From positions 62,001-126,000 of the forward strand of contig CAZVZX010000008.1 of NCBI GenBank assembly GCA_964631235.1: a stretch of DNA of 64,000 nucleotides, written 5' to 3'. Position numbers and translations under genes: made by a program. The notes under the pieces are model-generated. The model saw only the letters and a list, made by a program, of their open reading frames with translations. It searched no databases and was not told where the DNA came from. Of the stretch, positions 8,921-17,836 are shown piece after piece (positions within the stretch are counted from its first letter, which is position 1; every line of letters starts with the position of its first letter). This DNA comes from JARKPK01 sp964631235. Its GTDB lineage: Bacteria; Planctomycetota; Planctomycetia; Pirellulales; Thermoguttaceae.

Positions 8921-9262
8921 GACAGATGGCCTCCGCAAACGGGTCGAAACGAGTCGAAAAGACGAGAGCCGCCGACAGCCGCCGTTTCCAAGGGGTTCAC
9001 AATGGCCTGCGCACCGAGTCAGAGCCGAGCGAACCTTGTCGGCGGCCGTTTCTCGCATCCGCCGGACTGTCGAACGCAATGGCCTCTTTCGGTTCATCGA
9101 CAACCGGTCGCAGTCATTCCGGCAGTCGATGGCCATTGCAGATTGTAGCGTTTTCGCCCCTGACTGACAAACCATCTTTCGCAATTCCTGGCGGCTCGTT
9201 GCCGATCGCCCGCCGCCGACGATGGAATGAAGACCGTTTGCAACGGACCGGGCTGCCCAATA
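8921..9262. other. Divergent intergenic region, no gene seen
   Basis: Gap between the minus-strand LuxR-type gene and the plus-strand oxidoreductase, continuing into the family 1 repeat at 9263. It must hold both promoters, but I cannot place them with confidence. Confidence 0.4.
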
Positions 9263-9360
9263 GTTCCACACCATTGTGGATTCGACCACGGTCGCAACGA
9301 CGCGGCCGACTGCGGGCCATCCTCGTTTGAACCGATTGCCGTCTTTCGCGGCTTCATTTG
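9263..9360 (+). repeat. Family 1 intergenic repeat, copy C
   Basis: Forward copy: GTTCCACACCATTGTGGA, centre GGTCGCAACGACGCGGCC, then CGTTTGAACCGATTGCCGTC and TTTCGCGGCTTCATTTGG. It lies about 180 bases upstream of the oxidoreductase start. Confidence 0.72.
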
Positions 9361-9538
9361 GACGGATCGTCTCCGAGCCGGGCCGAACTCCGCGTCGTCG
9401 GTGGCTGCTACGTTGCGAAACCTAATCGTGCGCATTGATAAACGCGAAGTGCTTGTTTACAGTAGAGTCGAGCATCCCTCCAGCCTGCTTTGCTGTTCGA
9501 GGCAGGCGATCACCCTACCACGACATCGGAGATCGATC

Positions 9539-10864
9539 ATGGCCGCAACGATTACTCGTCGCCAATTTCTGCCTCTCTCGGCCGTGCCAGTGGCCGGCAC
9601 ATTCATTCCCTACGTGTGGACCTCGGCGGCAGAGAAGCCGAGCTCGGGGGATCGTTTGGGAGTTGGCGCCATCGGCGTCGGCGGGCGAGGATCGGGCATC
9701 GCCAACGATGCGGCCGGTCGCGGCAGAATGATCGCGTGCGCCGATGTCGATCGTTCGCATGCCGAACGTTTCGCCGGCAAGCACGAGAAGTGCGAGATTT
9801 ACACCGACTACCGGAAGCTGCTCGAACGCAAGGATATTCAGGTGGTCACCATCGGCACGCCCGATCATTGGCATACGAAAATCGCCATCGACGCCTTGTT
9901 GGCCGGCAAAGATGTCTATTGCGAAAAACCCCTGACACTGACGGTGGACGAAGGCAAGTTGCTCTGTCGTGCCGTGCGGCAGACCAAACGAGTGTTTCAG
10001 GTCGGAACTCAACAGCGCAGCGATCGCAAGTTTCTTACTGCGGTGGCGTTGGCCCGCTCGGGCAAGCTGGGAAAGACATTAACCGTAACCTGCATGATCG
10101 GCGCAGGGCCGAGCAGCAAGGTCTTTCCCACATCCGATCCGCCGAAACACTTGGATTGGGATATGTGGCTCGGACAGGCGCCCAAAGTGCCCTACACGAA
10201 GGAACGGTGTCACGGCACGTTCCGCTGGTGGCTCGAGTATTCGGGCGGAAAACTCACCGACTGGGGTGCCCATCATGTCGATATCGCTCAGTGGGGGATC
10301 GGGTGCGAAAACACCGGGCCGCTGGAAATACAGGGGCAGGGTGATTTTCCCACCATTCCCGAGAACTTCGACCCGGTTGCGTTCTTCGCCGGAAAGGTGC
10401 TCTTGCCGAACGCTTACAATACCGCCACGCAATTTCGCATCGAATTGAGTTTCGCCAACGGTTCGAAGATCATCGTTCAGCACGGGCCGGAAAATGGAGT
10501 GCGGTTCGAGGGCGAAAAGGGGACGATCTTTGTCAATCGGGCTCGATTGACCGGCAAGCCCATCGAAGAATTGACAGAACAGGAAAAGACGCGACTCGAC
10601 GAAGACATCCGCGCGCTCTATAAGAATCGCGTGCCGACCGGACACATGCAGAACTTTTTTGATTGCGTTCGAGAACGGGCGGAGCCGGTCTCGGACGTGG
10701 CCTCGCACCACCGCATCCTCACTTCGTGCCATTTGTGCAACATCGCCATGCTGCTCAAACGGAAGCTCAAGTGGGATCCGAAGAAGGAAGACTTCGTCGG
10801 TGACGAGCAGGCTTCGGCACTATTGGCGCGCCCGCAACGGGCACCATACGCCGCCACTCTTTGA
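9539..10864 (+). CDS. Tat-exported Gfo/Idh/MocA family oxidoreductase
   Basis: A 441-residue protein with an N-terminal twin-arginine signal (TRRQFLPLS, Arg7-Arg8), then a Rossmann domain with GAIGVGGRGSG, the DHWH segment, and the catalytic motif CEKPLTL of the Gfo/Idh/MocA family, followed by the C-terminal beta-sheet domain containing GGKLTDWGAHHVDIAQW. Such exported members are greatly expanded in planctomycetes and presumably act on sugars or sugar acids with a bound nicotinamide cofactor; the substrate here is unknown. The ATG at 9539 was chosen because it gives a normal Tat signal; the open frame upstream runs through a repeat element. Confidence 0.9.
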   Translation: MAATITRRQFLPLSAVPVAGTFIPYVWTSAAEKPSSGDRLGVGAIGVGGRGSGIANDAAGRGRMIACADVDRSHAERFAGKHEKCEIYTDYRKLLERKDIQVVTIGTPDHWHTKIAIDALLAGKDVYCEKPLTLTVDEGKLLCRAVRQTKRVFQVGTQQRSDRKFLTAVALARSGKLGKTLTVTCMIGAGPSSKVFPTSDPPKHLDWDMWLGQAPKVPYTKERCHGTFRWWLEYSGGKLTDWGAHHVDIAQWGIGCENTGPLEIQGQGDFPTIPENFDPVAFFAGKVLLPNAYNTATQFRIELSFANGSKIIVQHGPENGVRFEGEKGTIFVNRARLTGKPIEELTEQEKTRLDEDIRALYKNRVPTGHMQNFFDCVRERAEPVSDVASHHRILTSCHLCNIAMLLKRKLKWDPKKEDFVGDEQASALLARPQRAPYAATL

Positions 10865-10957
10865 GGCCAAATGCCGGGCCGCCTGTGCGCGATTCATGCA
10901 GCGGGAATGCCGCGATGATCGGTGCCTTCTCGCGAACAACACCGCCGCGCAATACAC

Positions 10958-10998
10958 GACGGCATCTCGACGCTTTTTACTCGCGCCGAGATGCCGTC
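10958..10998. terminator. Perfect 12-bp hairpin between convergent genes
   Basis: GACGGCATCTCG at 10958-10969 pairs perfectly with CGAGATGCCGTC at 10987-10998, with a 17-base loop containing CTTTTTAC. It lies between the convergent oxidoreductase and von Willebrand genes and is likely a bidirectional terminator, although the following T-run is poor on both strands. Confidence 0.55.
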
Positions 10999-11030
10999 TT
11001 CGGAAAAGCCGTTCGGTTGGTCGATCGCGG

Positions 11031-12767
11031 CTATTGCACCAGCCGCACGCGGGGGCTGAGGATGATTTCCTCGAAGATGTCGATCAGTCGCTGCTCGTAT
11101 TCGGCGGGGTTGCCGCTGCCCCGCGGCGACTGACCGTCTTTCGCGGTATTGCCCATGCGCGCCATTCGATCCATAAAGTCGTAGTCAGTCTCCAGGCCGA
11201 TGCCCACCGGAAACACCTGCCATCGCTGCAATTGCATCATCATCGTTTGCATCAGCGCTGCCTGGCTGGCGTACTTCGTTCCGCTGGGATAAAAGTCTGG
11301 GCTTGGGTTGGCCGAAACATAGTTGTTAATCGTCGTGTTCGAGCTCTGGTAGAGATTCGGCATACCGTCGGTTAGCAATACAACAACCTTGTTGGCCGTT
11401 TCGCGCCCTTGCCCGCCAAGACTCTGTCTCTTGATATGGCCGGCTCCAACGATCAGGCCATTCTCGGTGGCCGTACTCGAAGAGCCGCTGGCTACGGCTT
11501 GAAAAGTGGTGGCCACTTGCATCGCGGCGTCGTAGTCGCCGGTTAGCGGCTGACGAACAACAGGCCCCGGCGAAGTCTTGTCGAAAGTGACAATCGAAAC
11601 CCAGTCGCGCTGCGTCGGATCGTTGATTCCTTGGTTTCGCTGCTTGACGATATTGATTGCCGCGATCACCCCGCGCCGGCAGGCATGGGTAGGCTGTTCG
11701 CGGGGCGGGAAGTTGAATACGCCCGCGGGCGTTGACTCGGCATGCATCGGGCAGTGCGGGCTTTGCAGTGAAAGCGGGGTGTAATTCACCCCGTCTGGCT
11801 TGCCGTCGCGGCCGTAATACATCATGAATTGCGTGTAGCTCCGGTAGCCCAAAGCGCTTTGGTTGCCGTCGATATACTTAGCCCAGTAGTTGTAGTTCGT
11901 TGAGCTATTGGGCACGGGCTTTGCCGCAGGCATCAGGGCCGGAATCTGCACGTCCATGATCCACGAATAGGCTTTTTGCTTGCGAACCGACGAACTATCG
12001 GACGAGAGAATACGGTATTTCGACGGAATGCTGGAGCTTGTCAGCGGCCCACCGTTCTTTGTCAAGTTCGTGTAGGCGTTGCTTTGCGATACGCCAAGCG
12101 GTTTGCCGATCCATTCGCTTGTGCCGGGCCAAGTACCAAAGCCGAAATCGTCGTACACCTTCTGCATCAACTCGGTGCCGACGTTGGGGTAACCCAACGG
12201 CGCATACATGCTGTTGAGCGAATCGGTATTGGCCGGGTCGCTATCGTCGTTCATCGAGCCCGAACAGTCGACCACGAACACGATATCGCGCGGATTGCAC
12301 ATTGCCACCGCACTAGCTTGTTGTGCGAAATTGGCTACGCCGAACATCCGCCCGAAGAATAGGGGGATATTCCCGCCGCGCTGCTCGTCGGCACGGGCGG
12401 TCACCCGCACGGCATTGCCCACGGTGGCCGTTGGAGTGAACGTACGGCTGGCGGTGTCCCACATGCCGTATTCAATGTCGGACGACTGAAGCTGGACCAC
12501 GCGGTTGCCGCTGCACGTATTGGCAGCGGCGTACTGTTTGGCTTCTGCTTCCATTTCTTCTCGGGTCAGGGCCATGACCGAAGCGGCCGCCATTGCGGCG
12601 GAATCGGCCGATGTCTGAAGTTGCGTTCGTGCCAAGACGATGTACCCGACATCGACGGCAAATGCCAGCATCAGAAATACGACCACCATGAAAAAGGCGG
12701 CCAGAACCACCACCGCTCCGCGACGGTTTCCCGGCGTTCGGCCGGTGTGCTTTCCTCGAAGAATCAT
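11031..12767 (-). CDS. TadG-like membrane-anchored von Willebrand factor A protein
   Basis: A 578-residue protein. Residues 15-45 contain RRGAVVVLAAFFMVVVFLML, the single membrane anchor of TadE/TadG pseudopilin-like proteins, followed by a pilin-type ARTQLQTSADSAAMAA segment. The vWA domain begins at about residue 160 and has the MIDAS motif DCSGS (Asp167, Ser169, Ser171). A long insert separates it from the second part of the domain (VVLLTDGMPN). The start at 12767 is supported by a GGAGG on the minus strand. TadG-type proteins are linked to Flp/Tad pili, but no other tad genes are nearby, so its role at the cell surface is open. Confidence 0.82.
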   Translation of the reverse strand: MILRGKHTGRTPGNRRGAVVVLAAFFMVVVFLMLAFAVDVGYIVLARTQLQTSADSAAMAAASVMALTREEMEAEAKQYAAANTCSGNRVVQLQSSDIEYGMWDTASRTFTPTATVGNAVRVTARADEQRGGNIPLFFGRMFGVANFAQQASAVAMCNPRDIVFVVDCSGSMNDDSDPANTDSLNSMYAPLGYPNVGTELMQKVYDDFGFGTWPGTSEWIGKPLGVSQSNAYTNLTKNGGPLTSSSIPSKYRILSSDSSSVRKQKAYSWIMDVQIPALMPAAKPVPNSSTNYNYWAKYIDGNQSALGYRSYTQFMMYYGRDGKPDGVNYTPLSLQSPHCPMHAESTPAGVFNFPPREQPTHACRRGVIAAINIVKQRNQGINDPTQRDWVSIVTFDKTSPGPVVRQPLTGDYDAAMQVATTFQAVASGSSSTATENGLIVGAGHIKRQSLGGQGRETANKVVVLLTDGMPNLYQSSNTTINNYVSANPSPDFYPSGTKYASQAALMQTMMMQLQRWQVFPVGIGLETDYDFMDRMARMGNTAKDGQSPRGSGNPAEYEQRLIDIFEEIILSPRVRLVQ

Positions 12768-13240
12768 GACAACGCCTCCACGAAGTTCCGGTACGACCAG
12801 CATTCACGCCCCAAGCAACGAAAGGGCCCCTGTCGTACGCGATTCGGCGGTGAATAGACCAGCGAAAAGCGAAAAAGATGGTTGGCCAAAAGGCTCGGCC
12901 GGCATCGTCTGATGAGAACACGGCCGCCGCGCGTCTACCAACCCTCTATGAAAAAGCTAGGTCACGAATCGCTCGAAGGCAAAACGGTGGGGCCGCATCC
13001 TCGCCGAATGTTTCACACAATTGTGGAAGCGGCCGCCGGCTTGGCGAAGCGGATTTTTTGAGTGCCGCCCTCGTTCGAACCGCCATCCGTTTTTCGCGGT
13101 GATACTTAGAATTGCGGCGATTCCGACGCTTGCCCGCTCGGGTAATTTTCGCGGCGGTCCGGCGGAACGAGATGTTTTGCGGCCGAACGACACGAAGGCC
13201 GATTGCAACGGATCGAACGATTAGTCCGACTGAGATCGGA
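12768..13240. other. Intergenic region with a family 1 repeat
   Basis: Gap between comB (ends 13241) and the vWA gene start. Apart from repeat copy D at 13010-13107 I see no gene or RNA. The stop of comB lies just downstream of the repeat. Confidence 0.4.
13010..13107 (+). repeat. Family 1 intergenic repeat, copy D
   Basis: Forward copy: TTTCACACAATTGTGGAAGC, centre of the GGCGAAGCGG subtype, TTTTTTGAGTGCCG, then CGTTCGAACCGCCATCCGTT and TTTCGCGGTGATACT. Confidence 0.72.
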
Positions 13241-14032
13241 TCACTTTTCCAACGTCAGGGGCGGAGCGGGCCGAATCTGTCCGTCGCTCGGATCAACGAT
13301 CGGCACCAGCGAAAAACGGTCGATCTGGGCGGCAGACAAAATGTCGTCGGCCAGGCCGACACGGATCAGATTCGCTCCGCCCGGCGTGTTGCGCAATTGA
13401 GCGGCGAGACGTTCCGGCGAAATCGCTTCACCGCCTGCGGTGTCGTACGGCGCAAACCGCGTGCGCCAGGCCTCTTGCACGGTGATGGCCTGAGCGTTGT
13501 AGGCGAATGTCAAACCGCTTTCGTGTTGCAGTCGATTGACCCAATAGCCCGCTGCCAACAGATCGTCGAGGCTGTACTGACCGTCCGTTCCCGCGCAAAT
13601 CAGAGCAATGCGGTCTGCCATCAGAAGGTGCCGGAATATGGCCGTCGCGTTGACAAAGGCACCGATCAGCACGGATTCGGCCTTTCGGGCGTGCTCGATG
13701 GCTGCCGTTCCGTTGGTGGTGGTAAGCACGACGGTGCGTCCGCCGACGCGATCGGGCGAGTATTCTTCCGGCGAATTGCCTAAATCGAATCCCTCGATGG
13801 GCAGTCCCCCGCGTTCTCCGCCGAGAACGACATCGACCCCGTTCCGTTCGGCACGCCACTGCCGCGCTTCTTCGACCTCGCGACACGCGATCACTGCCTT
13901 CGCGCCTGCATTCAGCGCGTGGATGATCGTCGTCGAGGCACGCAGCACGTCGATCACCACGGCCGTGGCTCCGCGCAGGTCGTCGGCATCGGCCAACGGC
14001 GGCAGTGCGAACACATCGCATTTGGGCGTCAT
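13241..14032 (-). CDS. comB: 2-phosphosulfolactate phosphatase family protein
   Basis: A 263-residue ComB homologue. Family motifs are VVIDVLRASTTI near the N-terminus, LGGERGGLPIEGFDLGNSP in the middle, and VLTTTNGTAAIE. ComB dephosphorylates 2-phosphosulfolactate to sulfolactate with a Mg2+ cofactor; in methanogens this feeds coenzyme M synthesis, and in bacteria it is associated with sulfolactate formation. No ComA or ComC gene is nearby. The start ATG at 14032 is followed by a typical N-terminus, and the next gene upstream is divergent. Confidence 0.88.
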   Translation of the reverse strand: MTPKCDVFALPPLADADDLRGATAVVIDVLRASTTIIHALNAGAKAVIACREVEEARQWRAERNGVDVVLGGERGGLPIEGFDLGNSPEEYSPDRVGGRTVVLTTTNGTAAIEHARKAESVLIGAFVNATAIFRHLLMADRIALICAGTDGQYSLDDLLAAGYWVNRLQHESGLTFAYNAQAITVQEAWRTRFAPYDTAGGEAISPERLAAQLRNTPGGANLIRVGLADDILSAAQIDRFSLVPIVDPSDGQIRPAPPLTLEK

Positions 14033-14383
14033 TGAGTCACCCCTTCGAGAATCCGTTGTTTCTCAGAGTACGAATGCAACGAGACCGACGTGTCGTGGCC
14101 AAAGTTCTCGCGCGCGTGCGAGCCGGCGACGGAATCAGCTTTTCGGCGAGTGATCGGAACGATGACCGACGATTCCTTCCGGATGGAACACCGACGGTTG
14201 CCGGGCGGCGATTCCCCGGCATGTGGGCATTGACTGTTCATCGGGTCGGCAGGCAATCGGCCTTCAATGCGTCGGGCCGCTCAAGGACATTCGCACTCAC
14301 TTTGGCACCAGCCGACCCAATCGGCCGATCGACGAAACCCAACCGCTTGGCCGCGGACCGCCGAAACGCATAGAATATCGGGT

Positions 14384-15118
14384 ATGACTGACACAATCGA
14401 CAAATCCGCGCGGCGCGTCCGTTCCATGTTCGGACAGATCGCCCGGCGCTACGACCTGCTCAATCACCTTCTTTCGTTGGGAATCGACCGCCGGTGGAGG
14501 CGCCGGGTTGTTCGGCTCGTTCCGCCGGAAGGCGATGCTCCCATTCTCGATGTCTGCACAGGCACGGCCGATCTGGCGATTGACTATTGGCGGGCGAGCA
14601 ACGAGCGGACGCCCATTTTCGGCGTCGATTTTTGCCGGCCCATGCTTCAGCGCGGAGCGGAGAAGCTCTTCCGACTCGGTGCGTCGCATCGAGTCCGGCT
14701 TTTCGAAGGCGACGCACTTGCGCTGCCCTTTTCCGACAATTGTTTTCAGTTGGTGTGTGTGGCCTTCGGACTGAGAAATGTGAGCGATGCGGACCGCGGG
14801 CTTGCCGAAATGACGCGGGTGTGCCGGCCCGGCGGCCGCGTGGCCGTGCTTGAGTTCTCGATGCCCCACCGCTGGCCCTTTGGTACGCTGTATCGGTTCT
14901 ATTTCCGCCATTTGCTGCCGCGGATCGGGCAATCGCTTGCCGACAATGATCAACAGGCGTATCAGTATCTCCCTCAAACGGTCCAGGCGTTCCCGCAAGG
15001 ACAAGCGTTTCTCGATCGGATGGCGGCTGCCGGGCTCGATCGCCTTCAGCGGCATCCGTTTTCGGGAGGCATCGCCACGTTGTACGTCGGTCGAAAGCGC
15101 GCCCAATCGGGGCATTAG
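14384..15118 (+). CDS. ubiE: Demethylmenaquinone methyltransferase
   Basis: A 244-residue class I SAM methyltransferase of the UbiE/MenG family. It has the family N-terminus VRSMFGQIARRYDLLNHLLS, the SAM motif DVCTGTADLAI, the conserved FGLRNVSD segment, and the C-terminal signature VLEFSMP...FRHLLPRIG. In an organism with MqnD it most likely methylates the naphthoquinone ring in the last step of menaquinone synthesis. The ATG at 14384 gives the expected N-terminus; upstream open frame is not conserved-looking. It converges with pabB. Confidence 0.92.
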   Translation: MTDTIDKSARRVRSMFGQIARRYDLLNHLLSLGIDRRWRRRVVRLVPPEGDAPILDVCTGTADLAIDYWRASNERTPIFGVDFCRPMLQRGAEKLFRLGASHRVRLFEGDALALPFSDNCFQLVCVAFGLRNVSDADRGLAEMTRVCRPGGRVAVLEFSMPHRWPFGTLYRFYFRHLLPRIGQSLADNDQQAYQYLPQTVQAFPQGQAFLDRMAAAGLDRLQRHPFSGGIATLYVGRKRAQSGH

Positions 15119-15206
15119 TAGCGAGTGAAATGACGGCTGAAAAGGCTGCAAGCTGCCGTCGGCCGGCGCGGACCACCGATTGCGCGATTGCTTGCTTGGT
15201 AGATAC

Positions 15207-16742
15207 TCAGCGGTCGATTGCCGCAATCGCGGCCAGCAAACCCGCAGCCTTGTCCAACGTCTCTTGAAGTTCTCGCTCGGGCTCCGATTGCGCGACGATT
15301 CCGCCGCCGACCGAAAACCGCCACCATCCGCCGCCGGCAGTGATCGTGCGAATCAGTAGATTAAGCTCTGTGCGGCCGTCGGCGCCGACAAAGCCCAGCG
15401 ATCCGCAGTAGGCGCCGCGAGACGTCGGCTCCAGTTCCGAGATGATTTCGGTCGCTCGTATTTTCGGCGCGCCGGTGACCGATCCGCCGGGAAACACTGC
15501 CGCAATCAAATCGCCGATGTCCACATCGCCTGACAAACGCCCCTCGACGGCCGACACCAGATGAAGGACATGCCGGTATTCTTCAATCGAACAAAGCTGC
15601 CGAATCGCGATGCTCTCCGGCCGGCAGACCCGCGAAAGATCGTTGCGCAGCAGATCGACAATCATGATGTTCTCGGCCCGATCCTTCTCGCTGGCCAGCA
15701 ACAAGCGAGCCGCTTCGGCATCGGCGGCCGCATCGCCCGACCGCCTGCGCGTTCCTTTGATCGGCCGCGTATGAACGATGCCATCGTCCACTTTGAGAAA
15801 TAACTCGGGCGACGCGCTGACGATTTGGTAACGGCCCAAATCGAAATAGCCGCCAAACGGAGCCGAGTCGCATTGGCGAAGCTTCAAATAAAGCTCATCC
15901 GCTCGGCATCGCGCCGGAACGATCAGCTCTTGGGCCAAATTGACTTGGAAGACATCGCCTGCGCGGATATAGTCGATGGCCCGCTGAATGGCCGCCAGAT
16001 AGCCCTCGCGCGAAAACGTGCTTCGAACCCCCGCGAGGCTGCCGCAAGGGTATCGCGGAGCGACCAATCCAACCGGACCGTGCGAATCAGCCGTCGGCGG
16101 CGAGACCGTATCGCCCACGCGAGGTTCGATCGCCCGCTCGGGCCACCCAGCAGCGAGGAACCGGCGGAAAAACTCCCATCGCGCCCGGGCGACGGCCTCG
16201 CGTTGCGACGGCGTTTCCGCCGGCCAGCCGCGCGATATGCCCCACACTTGACGCCGCACATGATCGAAGGCAAACACGACATCGTAAACGCCCATCGCAA
16301 CGGCCGGCATCGCAAGTTCGTTGTATCGGGCTTCGGGCAGCTCTTCGAACGTGTGCCGCAGCTCGTAGCTCAACAAACCGGCCGTTCCGCCTTGAAACGG
16401 CGGCAGGCCGGGCAGCGAGGGAGAACGAATCTCGCCGAGCGTTCGCTTCAGTTCGCTGAGGCAATCCGAGCGGGTCGCGGGCGTCTCGATCCAACGCCAC
16501 GGGGCGGCCGACAAGTAGCTGTAGCGTCCCAACGATGGATGAGCCGCTGCACTATCGAGAAAAATGCAGTGCGGCAAACGGCTGAATAGCGGGAACACTT
16601 CGGCAGGATCACGCCAGGGCAGCTCCACAGCGCAGTCGCCGCGGGGCGAAACAGGGGCGATAGACGGACAGCACCAAGCGAGGCTCATGCCGGGTCGTTG
16701 TACTCCCGTTGCTCGCTTCAGGCAAGGGAGATCGCCCATCAA
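15207..16742 (-). CDS. pabB: Aminodeoxychorismate synthase component I
   Basis: A 511-residue chorismate-binding enzyme. The motif RPIKGTRRR carries the lysine typical of PabB (TrpE has Ala there). The C-terminal block contains FPGGSVTGAPKIRATEII and YCGSLGFVGADG, and the middle has GDVFQVNLAQ. It converts chorismate with ammonia to 4-amino-4-deoxychorismate for folate synthesis. The partner amidotransferase PabA and lyase PabC are not adjacent. The start is uncertain: ATG 16742 and ATG 16688 are both possible, without a strong ribosome-binding site. Confidence 0.88.
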   Translation of the reverse strand: MMGDLPCLKRATGVQRPGMSLAWCCPSIAPVSPRGDCAVELPWRDPAEVFPLFSRLPHCIFLDSAAAHPSLGRYSYLSAAPWRWIETPATRSDCLSELKRTLGEIRSPSLPGLPPFQGGTAGLLSYELRHTFEELPEARYNELAMPAVAMGVYDVVFAFDHVRRQVWGISRGWPAETPSQREAVARARWEFFRRFLAAGWPERAIEPRVGDTVSPPTADSHGPVGLVAPRYPCGSLAGVRSTFSREGYLAAIQRAIDYIRAGDVFQVNLAQELIVPARCRADELYLKLRQCDSAPFGGYFDLGRYQIVSASPELFLKVDDGIVHTRPIKGTRRRSGDAAADAEAARLLLASEKDRAENIMIVDLLRNDLSRVCRPESIAIRQLCSIEEYRHVLHLVSAVEGRLSGDVDIGDLIAAVFPGGSVTGAPKIRATEIISELEPTSRGAYCGSLGFVGADGRTELNLLIRTITAGGGWWRFSVGGGIVAQSEPERELQETLDKAAGLLAAIAAIDR

Positions 16743-16781
16743 AACAGCGACTTGTCGCTCGTGCCGATGCGACTACTGCGT

Positions 16782-17489
16782 TCAGTGTCCGCTGACGGAA
16801 ACGCCCCAAGACACCCCAGGCCGACAGGGCGGCCCGCATCGATACGGACGCCAATGCGGTCCGTAATAGATCTCTTGAACATATACGGGCTGCGCGTAAA
16901 CGGGCGGCGCGGAGTAAACGGGAACTCCGTAAACCGGAGCGGCCCGAGGCGCAGGCGGTTCCTGCATGGCAGCGACAACCCGAGCGCTGACGCCCTCGCG
17001 TTGTAACAGAATCAGATCAGACGCAGTCGGCGGCGCGGCCACCCCGTGTGCGCGAACGTGATTGACAATCAGGTTCTCGTCCACGCCGGCCTTACTCATT
17101 GCGATAATGTCGTCAACGGCAACCGGCTGCGCCGGAACCGGTCTTCCCAAGTGCTGCGCAATCTCGGCGCGGTTGCGGGCTTCGATTTCGTCTAACTCGC
17201 TGCCGATCGCCGCTCCGCTGATGGCACCCACTCCAGCCCCGATGGCGGCGCCGGCACCCGCATTGCCTACGGCACTGCCGACCAACGCACCGGTTCCGGC
17301 CCCGAGAAGCCCGCCGAACAACGCTCCCTGGTCTGACCGATACGGCGAAGCACATCCGGAGAAGATCGCCAACCCGATCGCAATCGCCGCGATCTCGCAC
17401 ACGGCAAGCCGTCGTGCGAGTTCGATGGCCCGCTGACGCAAGGCCTGAACCAGTGATGCACAACCCTGGCGGTGCGGAAAGAACGGCAT
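16782..17489 (-). CDS. Glycine-zipper lipoprotein
   Basis: A 235-residue envelope protein. A hydrophobic segment ends in the lipobox-like IFSGCAS (Cys46 from the chosen start), unusually far from the N-terminus. Next comes a glycine-zipper region (about residues 57-95) with GGLLGAGTGALVGSAVG and GAGVGAISGAAIG, as in outer-membrane-associated zipper proteins. The last 60 residues are rich in Pro, Tyr and Val (VYGVPVYSAPPVYAQPVYV). The ATG at 17489 is preferred because GAGGAA lies seven bases upstream. It probably sits in the envelope; function unknown. Confidence 0.75.
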   Translation of the reverse strand: MPFFPHRQGCASLVQALRQRAIELARRLAVCEIAAIAIGLAIFSGCASPYRSDQGALFGGLLGAGTGALVGSAVGNAGAGAAIGAGVGAISGAAIGSELDEIEARNRAEIAQHLGRPVPAQPVAVDDIIAMSKAGVDENLIVNHVRAHGVAAPPTASDLILLQREGVSARVVAAMQEPPAPRAAPVYGVPVYSAPPVYAQPVYVQEIYYGPHWRPYRCGPPCRPGVSWGVSVSGH

Positions 17490-17836
17490 AACCATTTCCT
17501 CAGTATCCTCGGCCGACAAATCGGATTCCCGGCAATCGCGATTCGATTGCGCGATGATCGCAGTTCGGCCGTGTGCCCATCGTCATCCGAATGGCTTTCG
17601 CGTGCCGAGGGTATTTCTCCGATCTCCGGCGGATCCCTCGTGCGGCAGCAAGCCCTCAGAGCGGCGCGGATTGTACACCGCGGCCCCCTCGCAAGCCAAG
17701 GTGTTTTCGGCGGCCGGAATGTTGGCCTACGCCGTTTGATGATCCGCCTTCGCTGTATGTCGCTAAGCTGTTGACATCGCGAGACTTGCAGCGATCTTGG
17801 CGTGGCAGTTCCGCTCGGTTGTTCCGTGCGGTGCAG
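17490..17836. other. Intergenic region, nothing recognised
   Basis: About 347 bases between the glycine-zipper gene and the end of the GH2 gene. It should contain the promoter of the minus-strand lipoprotein gene. I see no gene, repeat copy or clear hairpin. Confidence 0.35.

Noticed and set aside
15124..15165. Hairpin GACGGC/GCCGTC between ubiE and pabB as a terminator
   Set aside because: Only six base pairs with a long loop and no T-run.
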